Source: Cryobacterium arcticum (lineage in GTDB: Bacteria > Actinomycetota > Actinomycetes > Actinomycetales > Microbacteriaceae). Taken from it: 64,000 nucleotides of DNA. This document shows positions 44,359-52,753 of the stretch, piece by piece. Numbering within the stretch: the stretch's first letter is position 1; each line of letters opens with the position of its first letter. The position numbers and the translations under genes were made by a program. Location: assembly GCF_003185895.1 (NCBI RefSeq), contig NZ_QHLY01000012.1:1577844-1641843 (forward strand), read 5' to 3'. The notes beneath the pieces were generated by a model, which saw only the letters and a list, made by a program, of their open reading frames with translations, searched no databases and was not told where the DNA came from.

Positions 44359-45441
44359 ATGTCAGCACGCGAGTACGGCGTTTTCCTCCCGATCGGCAAC
44401 GGCGGCTGGTTGGTGTCCACCACCGCGCCGCATCCAGACGGCAGCTACGAGTACAACAAGACCACCGCGGTGCTCGCCGAGCAGGCCGGCCTCGACTTCG
44501 TGATGTCGATGGCCAAGTTCCGCGGTTTCGGCGGCTCGACCGACCACTGGGGCAACACCCTGGAGTCGATGACCATGATGGCGGGCCTTGCCGAGGCCAC
44601 CGAAAAGGTGAAGATCTGGGCCACCGTGCACGCCAACATCCACAGCCCGGCCATCGCCGCCAAGATGTTCGTCACCCTCGACCAGATCTCGAACGGCCGC
44701 GCCGGCATGAACATCGTTTCCGGCTCCTATGCCGACGAGTTCGAGCAGATGGGCCTGTGGAACGCCGACATGTCGAAGGAGGCCCGCTACCAGATGGTGG
44801 AGGACTGGACCACCGCCGTCACCCGGCTCTGGACCGAGGACTCCGTCACCATGGAGAGCGAGTTCTTCAGCCTCACCGACTGCCAGTCCCGCCCGCACCC
44901 GCGCGTGAAGCCCACCCTCATCAGCGCCGGCCGGTCGCCGCGCGGCCGCAAATTCCAGGCCGAACTCTGCGACGGCGCGTTCCTCTCCGGCGACACCATG
45001 GCCGAGCTGCTCGAATCCTCTCGCGACGTGCACGACCAGGCCGCCGCGCTCGGCCGTGAGGTCAAGACCTACGCCATGCTCACCGTCGTCATGGGTGACA
45101 CGGATGCCGACGCCGAGAAGCGCGTCGACGTGATCGGTGAAGGCCTCGACCGGGAAGCCCTCGCCAACATGCGGGTCTCCTGGGGCATGCCGCGCGACCG
45201 CGCGACCTCCTGGACCGCCTCGGCGACCGGGCAGGACGCCTTCCAGACCCCGTACGTGTTCGGCTCGCCCGACACCGTGCTCAACCACATCAACACCGTC
45301 GTCGACGGCGCCGAACTCGACGGCCTGATGCTGATCTTCCCCGATTACCATGCCGACCTGCCCGCGTTCGGTGAGGCCGTGCTGCCCACCCTCCGCGCCC
45401 AGGATGCCGCCCGCACAACCACCGGGCTGGTGCGCTCGTGA
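44359..45441 (+). CDS. RutA-like flavin-dependent monooxygenase (cluster B)
   Basis: 360-residue luciferase-like monooxygenase related to RutA but divergent: VFLPIGNGGWLVSTTAPH, FVMSMAKFRGFGGSTDHWG, NGRAGMNIVSGSYADEFEQM, LISAGRSPRGRKFQAELCDG. The RutA signature IGNNGW is IGNGGW and the SMIKxRGFGG motif is SMAKFRGFGG. It probably opens a ring or oxidises a C-N bond in a compound imported by the THI5-like system. It lies upstream of an isochorismatase-like gene with a 4-bp overlap. Confidence 0.87.
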   Translation: MSAREYGVFLPIGNGGWLVSTTAPHPDGSYEYNKTTAVLAEQAGLDFVMSMAKFRGFGGSTDHWGNTLESMTMMAGLAEATEKVKIWATVHANIHSPAIAAKMFVTLDQISNGRAGMNIVSGSYADEFEQMGLWNADMSKEARYQMVEDWTTAVTRLWTEDSVTMESEFFSLTDCQSRPHPRVKPTLISAGRSPRGRKFQAELCDGAFLSGDTMAELLESSRDVHDQAAALGREVKTYAMLTVVMGDTDADAEKRVDVIGEGLDREALANMRVSWGMPRDRATSWTASATGQDAFQTPYVFGSPDTVLNHINTVVDGAELDGLMLIFPDYHADLPAFGEAVLPTLRAQDAARTTTGLVRS

Positions 45442-46127
45442 GCGCCGACAGCCCCTTCGCCGGCCTGCACAACGGCGCCGGCGCCCTGATCGTCGTCGAC
45501 GTGCAGCGCTCCTTCGCCGACCTCGCCTACCTCGGCGACTACGGCCTCGACACCGCCGCCGAGGACGCCATCGCCGCCGCCATCCGCACCACCGCCTCGC
45601 TCGTGGACACCGCCCGCGCCGCCGGCGTGCCGGTGGTCTGGGTGGAGCTGGCCTCCGACCCCAACAAGCTCTGGGGCGCCAGCAACTGGCTGCGCGGCAA
45701 GGGCTTCGACGAGCCGATGGGCGACGACGAACCCTGCGTGATCGGCACCCCGGGCGCCGACTGGTACGGCGTGTACCCGGCCGCCGGTGAGGTGCGGGTG
45801 CAGAAGCGCGGCTACAGCGGCTTCCAGGGCACCGACCTGCACGCCCAGCTGCAGGCGCTCGGCGTGGTCTGGGTGATCGTGGCCGGCCTCACCACCGAAT
45901 GCTGCATCGCCGCCACCGCCACGGATGCGTTCCAGCTGGACTACCCGGTGCTGATCCCCAGCGACGCCACCGCCGCCTACGAGGTGCGGGTGCACGAGAA
46001 CGCGCTCGAGATCCTCGGCCTCACCACCGCGCACATCGTCTCGAGCGACGAACTGGTCGGCTTCCTGCCGGCACCGCCCGCCGCGCCCGCCGCATCCGTT
46101 TCGACCGGCTCGGCGGTGTCGGCATGA
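45438..46127 (+). CDS. isochorismatase-like cysteine hydrolase (cluster B)
   Basis: 229 residues. Triad Asp in IVVDVQRSFAD, Lys in VQKRGYSGFQG, and Cys in GLTTECCIAATATDAFQLDY (two adjacent Cys; the second is the likely nucleophile). The KRGYSGF and C-IAATATDAFQLDY pattern is closer to RutB-like ureidoacrylate/amide hydrolases than the cluster A enzyme. GTG start overlaps the monooxygenase stop. Confidence 0.9.
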   Translation: MSADSPFAGLHNGAGALIVVDVQRSFADLAYLGDYGLDTAAEDAIAAAIRTTASLVDTARAAGVPVVWVELASDPNKLWGASNWLRGKGFDEPMGDDEPCVIGTPGADWYGVYPAAGEVRVQKRGYSGFQGTDLHAQLQALGVVWVIVAGLTTECCIAATATDAFQLDYPVLIPSDATAAYEVRVHENALEILGLTTAHIVSSDELVGFLPAPPAAPAASVSTGSAVSA

Positions 46128-47479
46128 CCGGCCCCGAGCAGGACCCGCGCCACCTGCACCTGGCCTTCGACCTCTCCTTCACCCACTCCGAAGGGCGCTG
46201 GGCCCGGCCCGGATCGTGGACCGGCCGCACCTTCCCCGACGTCAAGATGTTCCAGGAGCTGGCGATCACCGCCGAGCGCGGCGGCATCGACATGCTCTTC
46301 TTCGGAGACGGCACCGGCTTGCCCGACACCTGGCGCGGCTCCCCCGACGCCGCCGTCGAGTGGGGCGTGCAGTGGCCCCGGCACGACATGAGCCCGTTCA
46401 TCGCCGCGATGAGCGCCGTCACCGAACACATCGGATTCGGCCTCACCTATTCGTCCACCTTCATGCATCCGTTCTACGTTGCCCGGCTGCTCAACTCGCT
46501 CGATCATGTGACCAACGGACGCATCGCGTTCAACGTGGTCGCCTCCACCCGGCGAGCGGATGCGGCCAACTACGGCTTCGACGAGCTGCTCGAGCACGGC
46601 AAGCGCTACGAGCGCATGGATGAGTTCATCTCCGTCTGCCAGCAGCTCTGGGACTCGGTGGAGGTCGACGCGATCGTGATGGACCGGGAGACCGGCCGGT
46701 TCGCCGACCCGAAAAAGGTGCACGCCATCGGGCACCACGGCGAATTCTTCGACGTGCAGGGTCCGCTCACCAGCGTGCCCAGCCCGCAGGGGCACCCGGT
46801 GCTGGTGCAGGCCGGCAACTCGCCGCAGGGCATCGCCACCAGCGCCAAGTTCGCCGACCTCATCTTCGGCATCGGCGGTAACCTGGCCGGGCAGCAGCGC
46901 CACCGCGCCCAGCTCGACCTGGAACTGGCAGCCAACGGCCGGAACCCGGCCGATGTCGGCATCCTCTGGGCCACCCAGCTGGTCATCGGCCGGAGCGTTG
47001 ACGAGGCCACCGCCCGCAAGAAGGAGATGCTCGCGTACTGGGGCGACGAGGCGGTGGGCGCGTACCTGTCGTACAACTCCGGCTACGACTTCTCCACCGT
47101 CGGTGACACCATCGTGCTCGGCGAGCTGCAGGCCGAGATCGTGGCGGGCAACGCCTCGCCGTCGGGGTTCGTGGGCCAGCTGGTACAGAAGCTCGGCGCC
47201 GACCACTCGCTCTCCCGCACCGAGTTCTTCGAGCGCGGCTGGGAGCACGCGGTGGGCTACGAGCACACCCTCAGCGGTACCGCCGCGCAGCTGGCCGACC
47301 AGCTGGAGGAGAACTTCGAGGCCACCGGGTCGCGCGGCGGCTACATGATCGGCAACCCGCTGAGCATGCCCGCCTCGTACACCGACATCATCGAGCTGCT
47401 CGTGCCGGAGCTGCGCCGCCGCGGCGTGATGGGCCCGGCCTACCCGGGCACGACGCTGCGCGAGAACCTCTCCCGGTGA
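46124..47479 (+). CDS. NtaA/SnaA/DszA-type flavin monooxygenase (cluster B)
   Basis: 451-residue two-component monooxygenase of the NtaA/SnaA/DszA group, which oxidises nitrilotriacetate, pristinamycin precursors or dibenzothiophene sulfone using FMNH2. Visible family stretches: FFGDGTGLPDTWRG, HIGFGLTYSSTFMHPFYVAR, GRIAFNVVASTRRADAANYG, PVLVQAGNSPQGIATSAKFA. Starts 4 bp inside the hydrolase. A second oxygenase in one operon implies two oxidation steps or two substrates. Confidence 0.9.
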   Translation: MTGPEQDPRHLHLAFDLSFTHSEGRWARPGSWTGRTFPDVKMFQELAITAERGGIDMLFFGDGTGLPDTWRGSPDAAVEWGVQWPRHDMSPFIAAMSAVTEHIGFGLTYSSTFMHPFYVARLLNSLDHVTNGRIAFNVVASTRRADAANYGFDELLEHGKRYERMDEFISVCQQLWDSVEVDAIVMDRETGRFADPKKVHAIGHHGEFFDVQGPLTSVPSPQGHPVLVQAGNSPQGIATSAKFADLIFGIGGNLAGQQRHRAQLDLELAANGRNPADVGILWATQLVIGRSVDEATARKKEMLAYWGDEAVGAYLSYNSGYDFSTVGDTIVLGELQAEIVAGNASPSGFVGQLVQKLGADHSLSRTEFFERGWEHAVGYEHTLSGTAAQLADQLEENFEATGSRGGYMIGNPLSMPASYTDIIELLVPELRRRGVMGPAYPGTTLRENLSR

Positions 47480-48924
47480 GCGTCCGTGCGGGCCGGGGCC
47501 GGTCCGGCTCCGGCCCGGGCGGCATGCCGGGTGCTGCGGCCGTGACCGCACCGGATGCGGCGTCCGTCGCGTCCGCCCGGCGCCGCCCGTCGCTCAGCGA
47601 GCAGACCCTGCTGCTGTGCTGCCTGATCGGCGCCACCCAGATGACCTGGGGCACCATCGTGCCCGCCCTGCCGCTCTATGTGGACAGGTTCGGTGCGACC
47701 GCGCTGGTGCTCGGGCCAATCATCGCCGCGTTCGGCTTCGGCCGGGTGCTCGCCAACATCCCCGCGGGCATCCTGTTGCGCTGGTGGAAACCGCGCCCGT
47801 ACCTGTGGGCCGTGAGCCTGCTGCTCATCGTGGTCACCGGCCTCACCGGGCTGGCCCCCACCGCGGAGTCGCTGATCGGTGCCCGGGTACTCGCCGGCGT
47901 GCTCGGCGGGGCCGCGATCACCATCGGCTTCGCGATCCTCGTCTCCGGCGCCCCGCCCGCCCGGCGCGGCCGGGTGATGGCCACGGTCACCGCCGTGCAG
48001 ATGTCCGCGGGCGCGATCGGATCCTTCCTCGGCGGTCTGGTGCTCACCTGGTTCCCGCTCGAGGTGGTGTTCCTGGTGGCGAGCGTGCCGCTCGCCCTGG
48101 TGCTGGCCTGGGACGCCGTGCGCCCCGCCGCCCACTACTGGCTCCCCCGAGGCCGGGCCGGTGCGGATGCGCCCGCTCCGCTGGTCGAGCCCCACCCGCT
48201 GGTCGAGCCTGTCGAGACCCCGCAAGCCGACGCATCCGACCCGCCACACCCGCCGGTCGAGCCCCACCCACCGGTCCAGCCCCACCCGCCGGTCGAGCTT
48301 GTCGAGACCCCGCAAGCCGATCTCACGACGCACCGCAGACGCCCGGCACCGAGTTACGCCGGCTTAGGCGTCGCCGCGATCGTGATCGCCCTCGCGCTGA
48401 GCTCGTTCGCCACCTTCTTCGCCCGGTTCGGCGGCGAGCAGGGCCTCGTGCCGGTCGCCGCCTACGCCAGCGGCGGGCTCACCCCGCTCACGCTTGGTGT
48501 GGCCCTGGCCGCATCCACTCTGCTGTCCTTGGCCGCCCTGCCCGTCGTGGGCTCCCTGATCGACCGCGGCTACCGGCTCGCCGTCCTTGTGCCCGGGGTG
48601 CTCGCCTCCGCCGCCGCGTTGCTGATCTTTCCCGTGGCCGACGGCCCCTGGCTGTTCGCCCTCGCGATCGTGCTCTATGGGCTGGCGACCAGCGTGGCCG
48701 GCATCGTGCCCACCGTGCTGATGAGCGAGGCCTTGCCCGCCCGGCAGAGCGGACTCGTGGTGGGCATCACCCGCACCGCCGGTGACCTCGGCGCCGTCGC
48801 CGGCCCGCTCGTGGCGCTGGCCGTGTACGACTCCACCGGGCTCTGGCCGGCGATCCTCGTGATCGTTGGTCTGCTCCTCCTCTCGAACCTCATGCTTGCC
48901 CGCCTGCTGCTCCGCCGCCGCTGA
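47476..48924 (+). CDS. MFS transporter with repeat-encoded central loop (cluster B)
   Basis: 482 residues, about 12 helices. GTG overlaps the stop of the monooxygenase. First half: TWGTIVPALPLYVDRFGATA, GRVLANIPAGILLRWW; second half: VVGSLIDRGYRLAVLVPGV. The cytoplasmic loop between helices 6 and 7 (about residues 233-282) is Pro/Val/Glu-rich (PLVEPVETPQAD, PPVELVETPQAD) because family B DNA repeats are inserted in frame. The loop position suggests tolerance. Role: import of a nitrogen compound or export of an end product. Confidence 0.88.
   Translation: MSVRAGRGRSGSGPGGMPGAAAVTAPDAASVASARRRPSLSEQTLLLCCLIGATQMTWGTIVPALPLYVDRFGATALVLGPIIAAFGFGRVLANIPAGILLRWWKPRPYLWAVSLLLIVVTGLTGLAPTAESLIGARVLAGVLGGAAITIGFAILVSGAPPARRGRVMATVTAVQMSAGAIGSFLGGLVLTWFPLEVVFLVASVPLALVLAWDAVRPAAHYWLPRGRAGADAPAPLVEPHPLVEPVETPQADASDPPHPPVEPHPPVQPHPPVELVETPQADLTTHRRRPAPSYAGLGVAAIVIALALSSFATFFARFGGEQGLVPVAAYASGGLTPLTLGVALAASTLLSLAALPVVGSLIDRGYRLAVLVPGVLASAAALLIFPVADGPWLFALAIVLYGLATSVAGIVPTVLMSEALPARQSGLVVGITRTAGDLGAVAGPLVALAVYDSTGLWPAILVIVGLLLLSNLMLARLLLRRR
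48178..48318. repeat. family B repeats inside a coding sequence
   Basis: CTGGTCGAG units at 48180, 48199, 48255 (variant CCGGTCGAG), and 48291, with GTCGAGACCCCGCAAGCCGA repeated at about 48210 and 48301. They remain in frame with the MFS gene and encode PVET-type repeats. The same element occurs outside genes at 15411, 26288, 35905 and 40351. Confidence 0.85.
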
Positions 48925-48977
48925 CCCCGTCCGCCGCGAAGGCTGCTTCGGGGCCAGGGCGTCGCGGAGCACACTCA

Positions 48978-49029
48978 TTTACGGACATCGCAGGGTAATT
49001 CGCACTGCGCACCCTGCGAAGTCCGTAAA
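48978..49029. repeat. family C inverted repeat, copy 1
   Basis: Arms 48978-48996 (TTTACGGACATCGCAGGGT) and 49011-49029 (ACCCTGCGAAGTCCGTAAA), 19 bp with one mismatch, 14-nt loop AATTCGCACTGCGC. Confidence 0.85.
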
Positions 49030-49101
49030 CGAAGCGTTCCCACGAAGAAGCGGCCACAATCGTCAGCTCGAGGTCGAGCCACACCGAGCGGAGCACACTC
49101 A

Positions 49102-49153
49102 TTTACGGACTTCGCAGGGTAATTCGCACTGCGCACCCTGCGAAGTCCGTAAA
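49102..49153. repeat. family C inverted repeat, copy 2
   Basis: Arms 49102-49120 (TTTACGGACTTCGCAGGGT) and 49135-49153 are perfect 19-bp complements with the same 14-nt loop as copy 1. Start-to-start spacing is 124 bp. Confidence 0.88.
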
Positions 49154-49249
49154 CGAGGCGCTGTAAGTCCCGGATGCCGCCCCGGCGCCCAGCGCCGCCG
49201 GCACCGCCCACCACACCGCCGACCACCCCGCAGCCGTCCTCCCCGCGAA

Positions 49250-49267
49250 GCTTCAGCTTGCCTTCAG
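49250..49267 (+). promoter_or_regulatory. CTTCAG direct repeats before the response regulator
   Basis: GCTTCAG (49250-49256) and CCTTCAG (49261-49267), 11 bp apart (one helical turn), 60 bp before the response regulator. The same repeat recurs three times before the PepSY gene, so it is probably the regulator's own binding site. Confidence 0.6.
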
Positions 49268-49326
49268 CAGCGTTCGCCAGACTGGCAGCGGCGGCCAGAC
49301 GGCCCACCGACTGACAAGGGAGCCGG

Positions 49327-50004
49327 ATGCGAGTCTTGGTGGTTGAAGACGAGGTGCGCCTGGCGACCGGGTTGCGGCACGGCCTCGAGGCCGAGGGCTT
49401 CGCGGTCGACCTCGCCGGCACCGGCCCGGACGGCCTGTGGCTCGCCCGCGAGAACGAGTACGCGGTGATCCTGCTCGACATCATGCTGCCCGGCATGAGC
49501 GGTTACCGCATCTGCGAGACCCTGCGCGCCGAACAGAACTGGACCCCGATCCTCATGCTCACCGCCAAAGACGGCGAGTGGGACCAGGTGGAGGCTCTCG
49601 ACACCGGCGCCGACGACTACCTCACCAAACCGTTCTCCTCCGCTGTGCTGCTCGCCCGCATGCGCGCCCTGATCCGCCGCGGCAGCACCGCCCGGCCCGC
49701 CGTGCTCCGCGCCGGCGACCTGCACCTCGACCCGGCCACCCGCCGGGTCAGCCGCGGCGACACCGCCATCGAGATCACCGCCCGCGAGTTCGCCGTGCTG
49801 GAGTACCTGATGCGCAACCGCGGCTCCGTGGTGAGCAAACGCGACGTGCTCGCCAACGTCTGGGACTTCGACTTCGAGGGCGACCCGAACATCGTGGAGG
49901 TCTACGTGCGGCACCTGCGCAACAAGGTCGACCGCCCGTTCGACCGGGCCGCGATCGAGACCCTGCGCGGCGCCGGCTACCGGTTGGCGGCCAACGGTGG
50001 CTGA
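49327..50004 (+). CDS. OmpR-type response regulator
   Basis: 225 residues. Receiver domain with acidic pocket (VVEDE), phosphoacceptor Asp 51 in VILLDIMLPGMSGY and Lys in DDYLTKPFS. C-terminal winged helix (ITAREFAVLEYLMRNRGSVV, then VEVYVRHLRNKVD). It overlaps the sensor kinase by 8 bp. It probably autoregulates through CTTCAG repeats. Confidence 0.94.
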   Translation: MRVLVVEDEVRLATGLRHGLEAEGFAVDLAGTGPDGLWLARENEYAVILLDIMLPGMSGYRICETLRAEQNWTPILMLTAKDGEWDQVEALDTGADDYLTKPFSSAVLLARMRALIRRGSTARPAVLRAGDLHLDPATRRVSRGDTAIEITAREFAVLEYLMRNRGSVVSKRDVLANVWDFDFEGDPNIVEVYVRHLRNKVDRPFDRAAIETLRGAGYRLAANGG

Positions 50005-51334
50005 GCGGCGGCGCGGCCTGTCCCTCCGCGGCCGTATCACCCTGGTCTCCACCGCGATCGTGGCCGCCACCCTCGTGGTCGGCGCGCTGGTGTTCATACT
50101 CGTGCTGCGCACCGTGCTGCTCGACGAGGTGAACAACGCCGCCGAGCGCGACCTGGCGCAGATCGAGACCGCGCTGGAAAACACCGGCACCGCGTCGGGC
50201 TTCGACCCCGACGACGACGAGATCATCGTTCAGGTCACCGACGCATCCGGCGCCCTGCTCGCCGGCAGCGACAGCCTCGACGGCACTCCCCTGCCGCTGG
50301 AGAAAGACAGCGACAGTCAGACCGTGCGGCTACCCGATGAAGATGCCGCCTACCTCGTGGCGGTCGACGAGGTCGACGGCGACGTCACCATCGCCGCCGG
50401 CCGCAGCCTGGAGACCATCGACGAGTCCGTGGGCACCGTCGCCTGGTTGCTCGCCGCCGCCGTGCCGCTGCTGATCGGCATCGTGGCGCTGCTCACCTGG
50501 ATCGTGGTGGGCCGGGCGCTCGCCCCGGTCGAACGGATGCGCCGCGAGGTCGACGCCGTCACCGCCACGAACCTCGACCGCCGGGTGGCCGACCCCGGCC
50601 GGGCCGACGAGATCGGCCGGCTGGCCGGCACCATGAACAAGATGCTCGACCGGCTCGACACGTCCCAGCGAGCCCAACGGCAGTTCGTCTCGGATGCGTC
50701 GCACGAGCTGCGCTCCCCACTCGCGTCACTGCGGCAGTACGCCGAGGTGGCCCAGTCGCACCCCGACCGGGTGAGCCTCGATGACCTCTCGGAGGCCGTA
50801 CTCGACGAGGGCGCCCGGCTGGAGCGGCTGGTCAAGGGCATGCTTTTACTGGCGCAGGTGACCGAACGCTCCCTCGCCACCACCGGCGCCGCGGTGGACC
50901 TCGACGACCTCGTGCTCGCCGAGGCGAGACGGTTGCGCGACACCATGGCGCTCACCATCGACGCCACCCAGGTGGGTCCCGCCCGGGTGCACGGCGATGA
51001 GGGCCTGCTCGGGCAGGTGGTGCGCAACCTCGTCGACAACGCCGCCCAGCACGCCGCCGGCCGGGTGACCCTGTCGGTCGGCGTCAGCGGTGGCCAGGCC
51101 GTACTGGCGGTGGAGGACGACGGTCACGGGGTGCCGGCCGACGAGCGCGACCGGGTGTTCGAGCGGTTCGTGCGGCTGGACGAGTCGCGCGCCCGCGCAT
51201 CCGGCGGCACCGGCCTGGGTCTGGCGATCGTGCGGGAGACCGTGCAGGCGCACGGCGGCACGGTGCAGGTGACGGCCGGCGCACTCGGCGGCGCGCGCTT
51301 CGAGGTGCGGCTGCCCGCGACCGACGATCTCTGA
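49997..51334 (+). CDS. sensor histidine kinase
   Basis: 445 residues. Two membrane helices (about 13-38 and 145-170) flank an acidic extracellular sensor domain (GFDPDDDEIIVQV). Then HAMP, a DHp helix with His 236 in SDASHELRSPLASLRQY, and an HATPase domain (VRNLVDNAAQHA, DDGHGVPADE, GGTGLGLAIV). It pairs with the regulator upstream. The acidic sensor and the downstream PepSY protein suggest a cation, metal or envelope signal, which is inference. Confidence 0.94.
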   Translation: MAERRRGLSLRGRITLVSTAIVAATLVVGALVFILVLRTVLLDEVNNAAERDLAQIETALENTGTASGFDPDDDEIIVQVTDASGALLAGSDSLDGTPLPLEKDSDSQTVRLPDEDAAYLVAVDEVDGDVTIAAGRSLETIDESVGTVAWLLAAAVPLLIGIVALLTWIVVGRALAPVERMRREVDAVTATNLDRRVADPGRADEIGRLAGTMNKMLDRLDTSQRAQRQFVSDASHELRSPLASLRQYAEVAQSHPDRVSLDDLSEAVLDEGARLERLVKGMLLLAQVTERSLATTGAAVDLDDLVLAEARRLRDTMALTIDATQVGPARVHGDEGLLGQVVRNLVDNAAQHAAGRVTLSVGVSGGQAVLAVEDDGHGVPADERDRVFERFVRLDESRARASGGTGLGLAIVRETVQAHGGTVQVTAGALGGARFEVRLPATDDL

Positions 51335-51369
51335 GCCCGATCAGACCGGTAATCGGCGTTCCTGAAATC

Positions 51370-51398
51370 GGCTTCAGCTGGCTTCAGCCTGGCTTCAG
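51370..51398 (+). promoter_or_regulatory. triple CTTCAG direct repeats before the PepSY gene
   Basis: GGCTTCAG occurs at 51370-51377, 51380-51387 and 51391-51398, spaced 10 and 11 bp, as expected for tandem OmpR-type dimers on one DNA face. It matches the pair before the response regulator. Confidence 0.65.
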
Positions 51399-51465
51399 CA
51401 CCGCCCGGGCAGAGTAATCCCATCAGCCACGCACGACGTGGACGAACTCGACCAAGGGACACCTC

Positions 51466-52080
51466 GTGAAGAAGAAGACCATCTGGATCACCTCCGCCGC
51501 CGTTGCCGCCGTACTCGTGGCCGGTGGCGCCGGACTGGCCATCGCCGACCCGTTCGACAATGACGGCCCCCTCACCGGGAGCACCCTCGACCAGGCCAGC
51601 ACCGCTGCCCTCGACGCGGTCGGCGGCGGCACGGTCACCGACTCCGAGAGCACCGACGACAACACCGCCCAGGCCTATGAGGTCGAGGTCACCCTCGCCA
51701 ACGGCACCGATGTCGACGTCGCCCTCGACCGGGACTTCGCGGTGCTCTGGATCGACGGCCTCACCGCGGCCGGCGCCACCGCAACGCCCACCACCGGGAG
51801 CGGGTCCGACGACTCGAACGACAGCCGCGACGACTCCGACGACGGCACCGGTTCCGGCGAGCTCGCCCCGCTCACCGAGGCCGACCGTTCCGCAGCCTCG
51901 GCTGCGGCCCTGGCCGCGATGACCGCCGGTACCGTCGGCACCGTCACCGAGGTCGAGCGCAGCGACGACTTCGACCACGCCTACGAGGTGGAGGTCACCC
52001 TCGAGAACGGCGAGGACATCGACGTCGAGCTCGACGAGGCCTTCACCGTGCTCAAGGTCGAGGGCGTGCCGGCCGCCTAA
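51466..52080 (+). CDS. PepSY-domain secreted protein with two repeats
   Basis: 204 residues: signal peptide/anchor (KKKTIWITSAAVAAVLVAGG), then two PepSY-like units of about 60 residues (AYEVEVTLANGTDVDVALD and AYEVEVTLENGEDIDVELD) joined by a Ser/Asp/Gly linker. GTG with AAGGGA. It directly follows the two-component system and shares its binding repeats, so it is the probable output. PepSY domains often inhibit proteases or sense cations; exact role unknown. Confidence 0.88.
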   Translation: MKKKTIWITSAAVAAVLVAGGAGLAIADPFDNDGPLTGSTLDQASTAALDAVGGGTVTDSESTDDNTAQAYEVEVTLANGTDVDVALDRDFAVLWIDGLTAAGATATPTTGSGSDDSNDSRDDSDDGTGSGELAPLTEADRSAASAAALAAMTAGTVGTVTEVERSDDFDHAYEVEVTLENGEDIDVELDEAFTVLKVEGVPAA

Positions 52081-52093
52081 CGGAGACGGAGGC

Positions 52094-52552
52094 TCACCGC
52101 ACGTAGTCGAAGCTGCCGGCCAGTTGGCCGGTCTCGGTACCGGAGTACAGCACCTCGGCGCTCCGGCGCGACTGGGCCTTGTGCCGCAGGCCGGAGATCG
52201 ACTGCCGCACCACCACGGTCAGCACCGCGAGAGGCAGGCAGACCAGCAGCAGCCGCTCGGCCACCTCAGCCAGGCGGCTCGAGGCGGCCGCGGTGTTCCC
52301 GCCCAGCGACAGCCCCAATTCCAGGAGCAGGAACCCGGTGGCGGCCACGAACAGGGAGCACACCGCGGCGGTGAGCAATAGCGGCAGCACCGACCGGCCG
52401 CGGCGCAGCATTAGCAGCCCGGCATCCGCGGCGAACGACAGCACGAACGGCAGCAGTGCGCAGAGCAGCACCACGGCCAGGTACGCCAGAATCGGGCCCA
52501 CGCCGGGGAGGGCGAGGCGCGCGCCGGTAAGGCTGGCAACATCGATGACCAT
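52094..52552 (-). CDS. four-helix membrane protein
   Basis: 152 residues, about four hydrophobic helices (ILAYLAVVLLCALLPFVLSF, VLPLLLTAAVCSLFVAATGF), with a C-terminal cytoplasmic tail of about 25 residues (SGLRHKAQSRRSAEVLYSGT). Convergent with the PepSY gene. Function unknown. Confidence 0.7.
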   Translation of the reverse strand: MVIDVASLTGARLALPGVGPILAYLAVVLLCALLPFVLSFAADAGLLMLRRGRSVLPLLLTAAVCSLFVAATGFLLLELGLSLGGNTAAASSRLAEVAERLLLVCLPLAVLTVVVRQSISGLRHKAQSRRSAEVLYSGTETGQLAGSFDYVR

Positions 52553-52753
52553 GCACTGACTCCTGCAGTTGGCGGGTCCGGGTTTTGCACCACATTCGGG
52601 TGGTCGTACCGGCAGCGCGTGAATTGTGGCCGAACCAGGCGGCCGCCGTGCTCACAAGGTATCAACGACGGTGCCAGAGTCCGGCAGGCACCCCGCCCCC
52701 AGTTCGGGGCTCCCGGTCACAATCCGGTTCGAAAAAGCCCGGTCAGCCCCGGG

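Larger units (their letters stand above)
48925..49326. other. 402-bp intergenic region with twin family C repeats
   Basis: No gene. It holds two family C inverted repeats (48978-49029 and 49102-49153), the flanks of which are also duplicated (GGAGCACACTCATTTACGG), and at the right end the CTTCAG direct repeats of the two-component system promoter. Confidence 0.7.
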
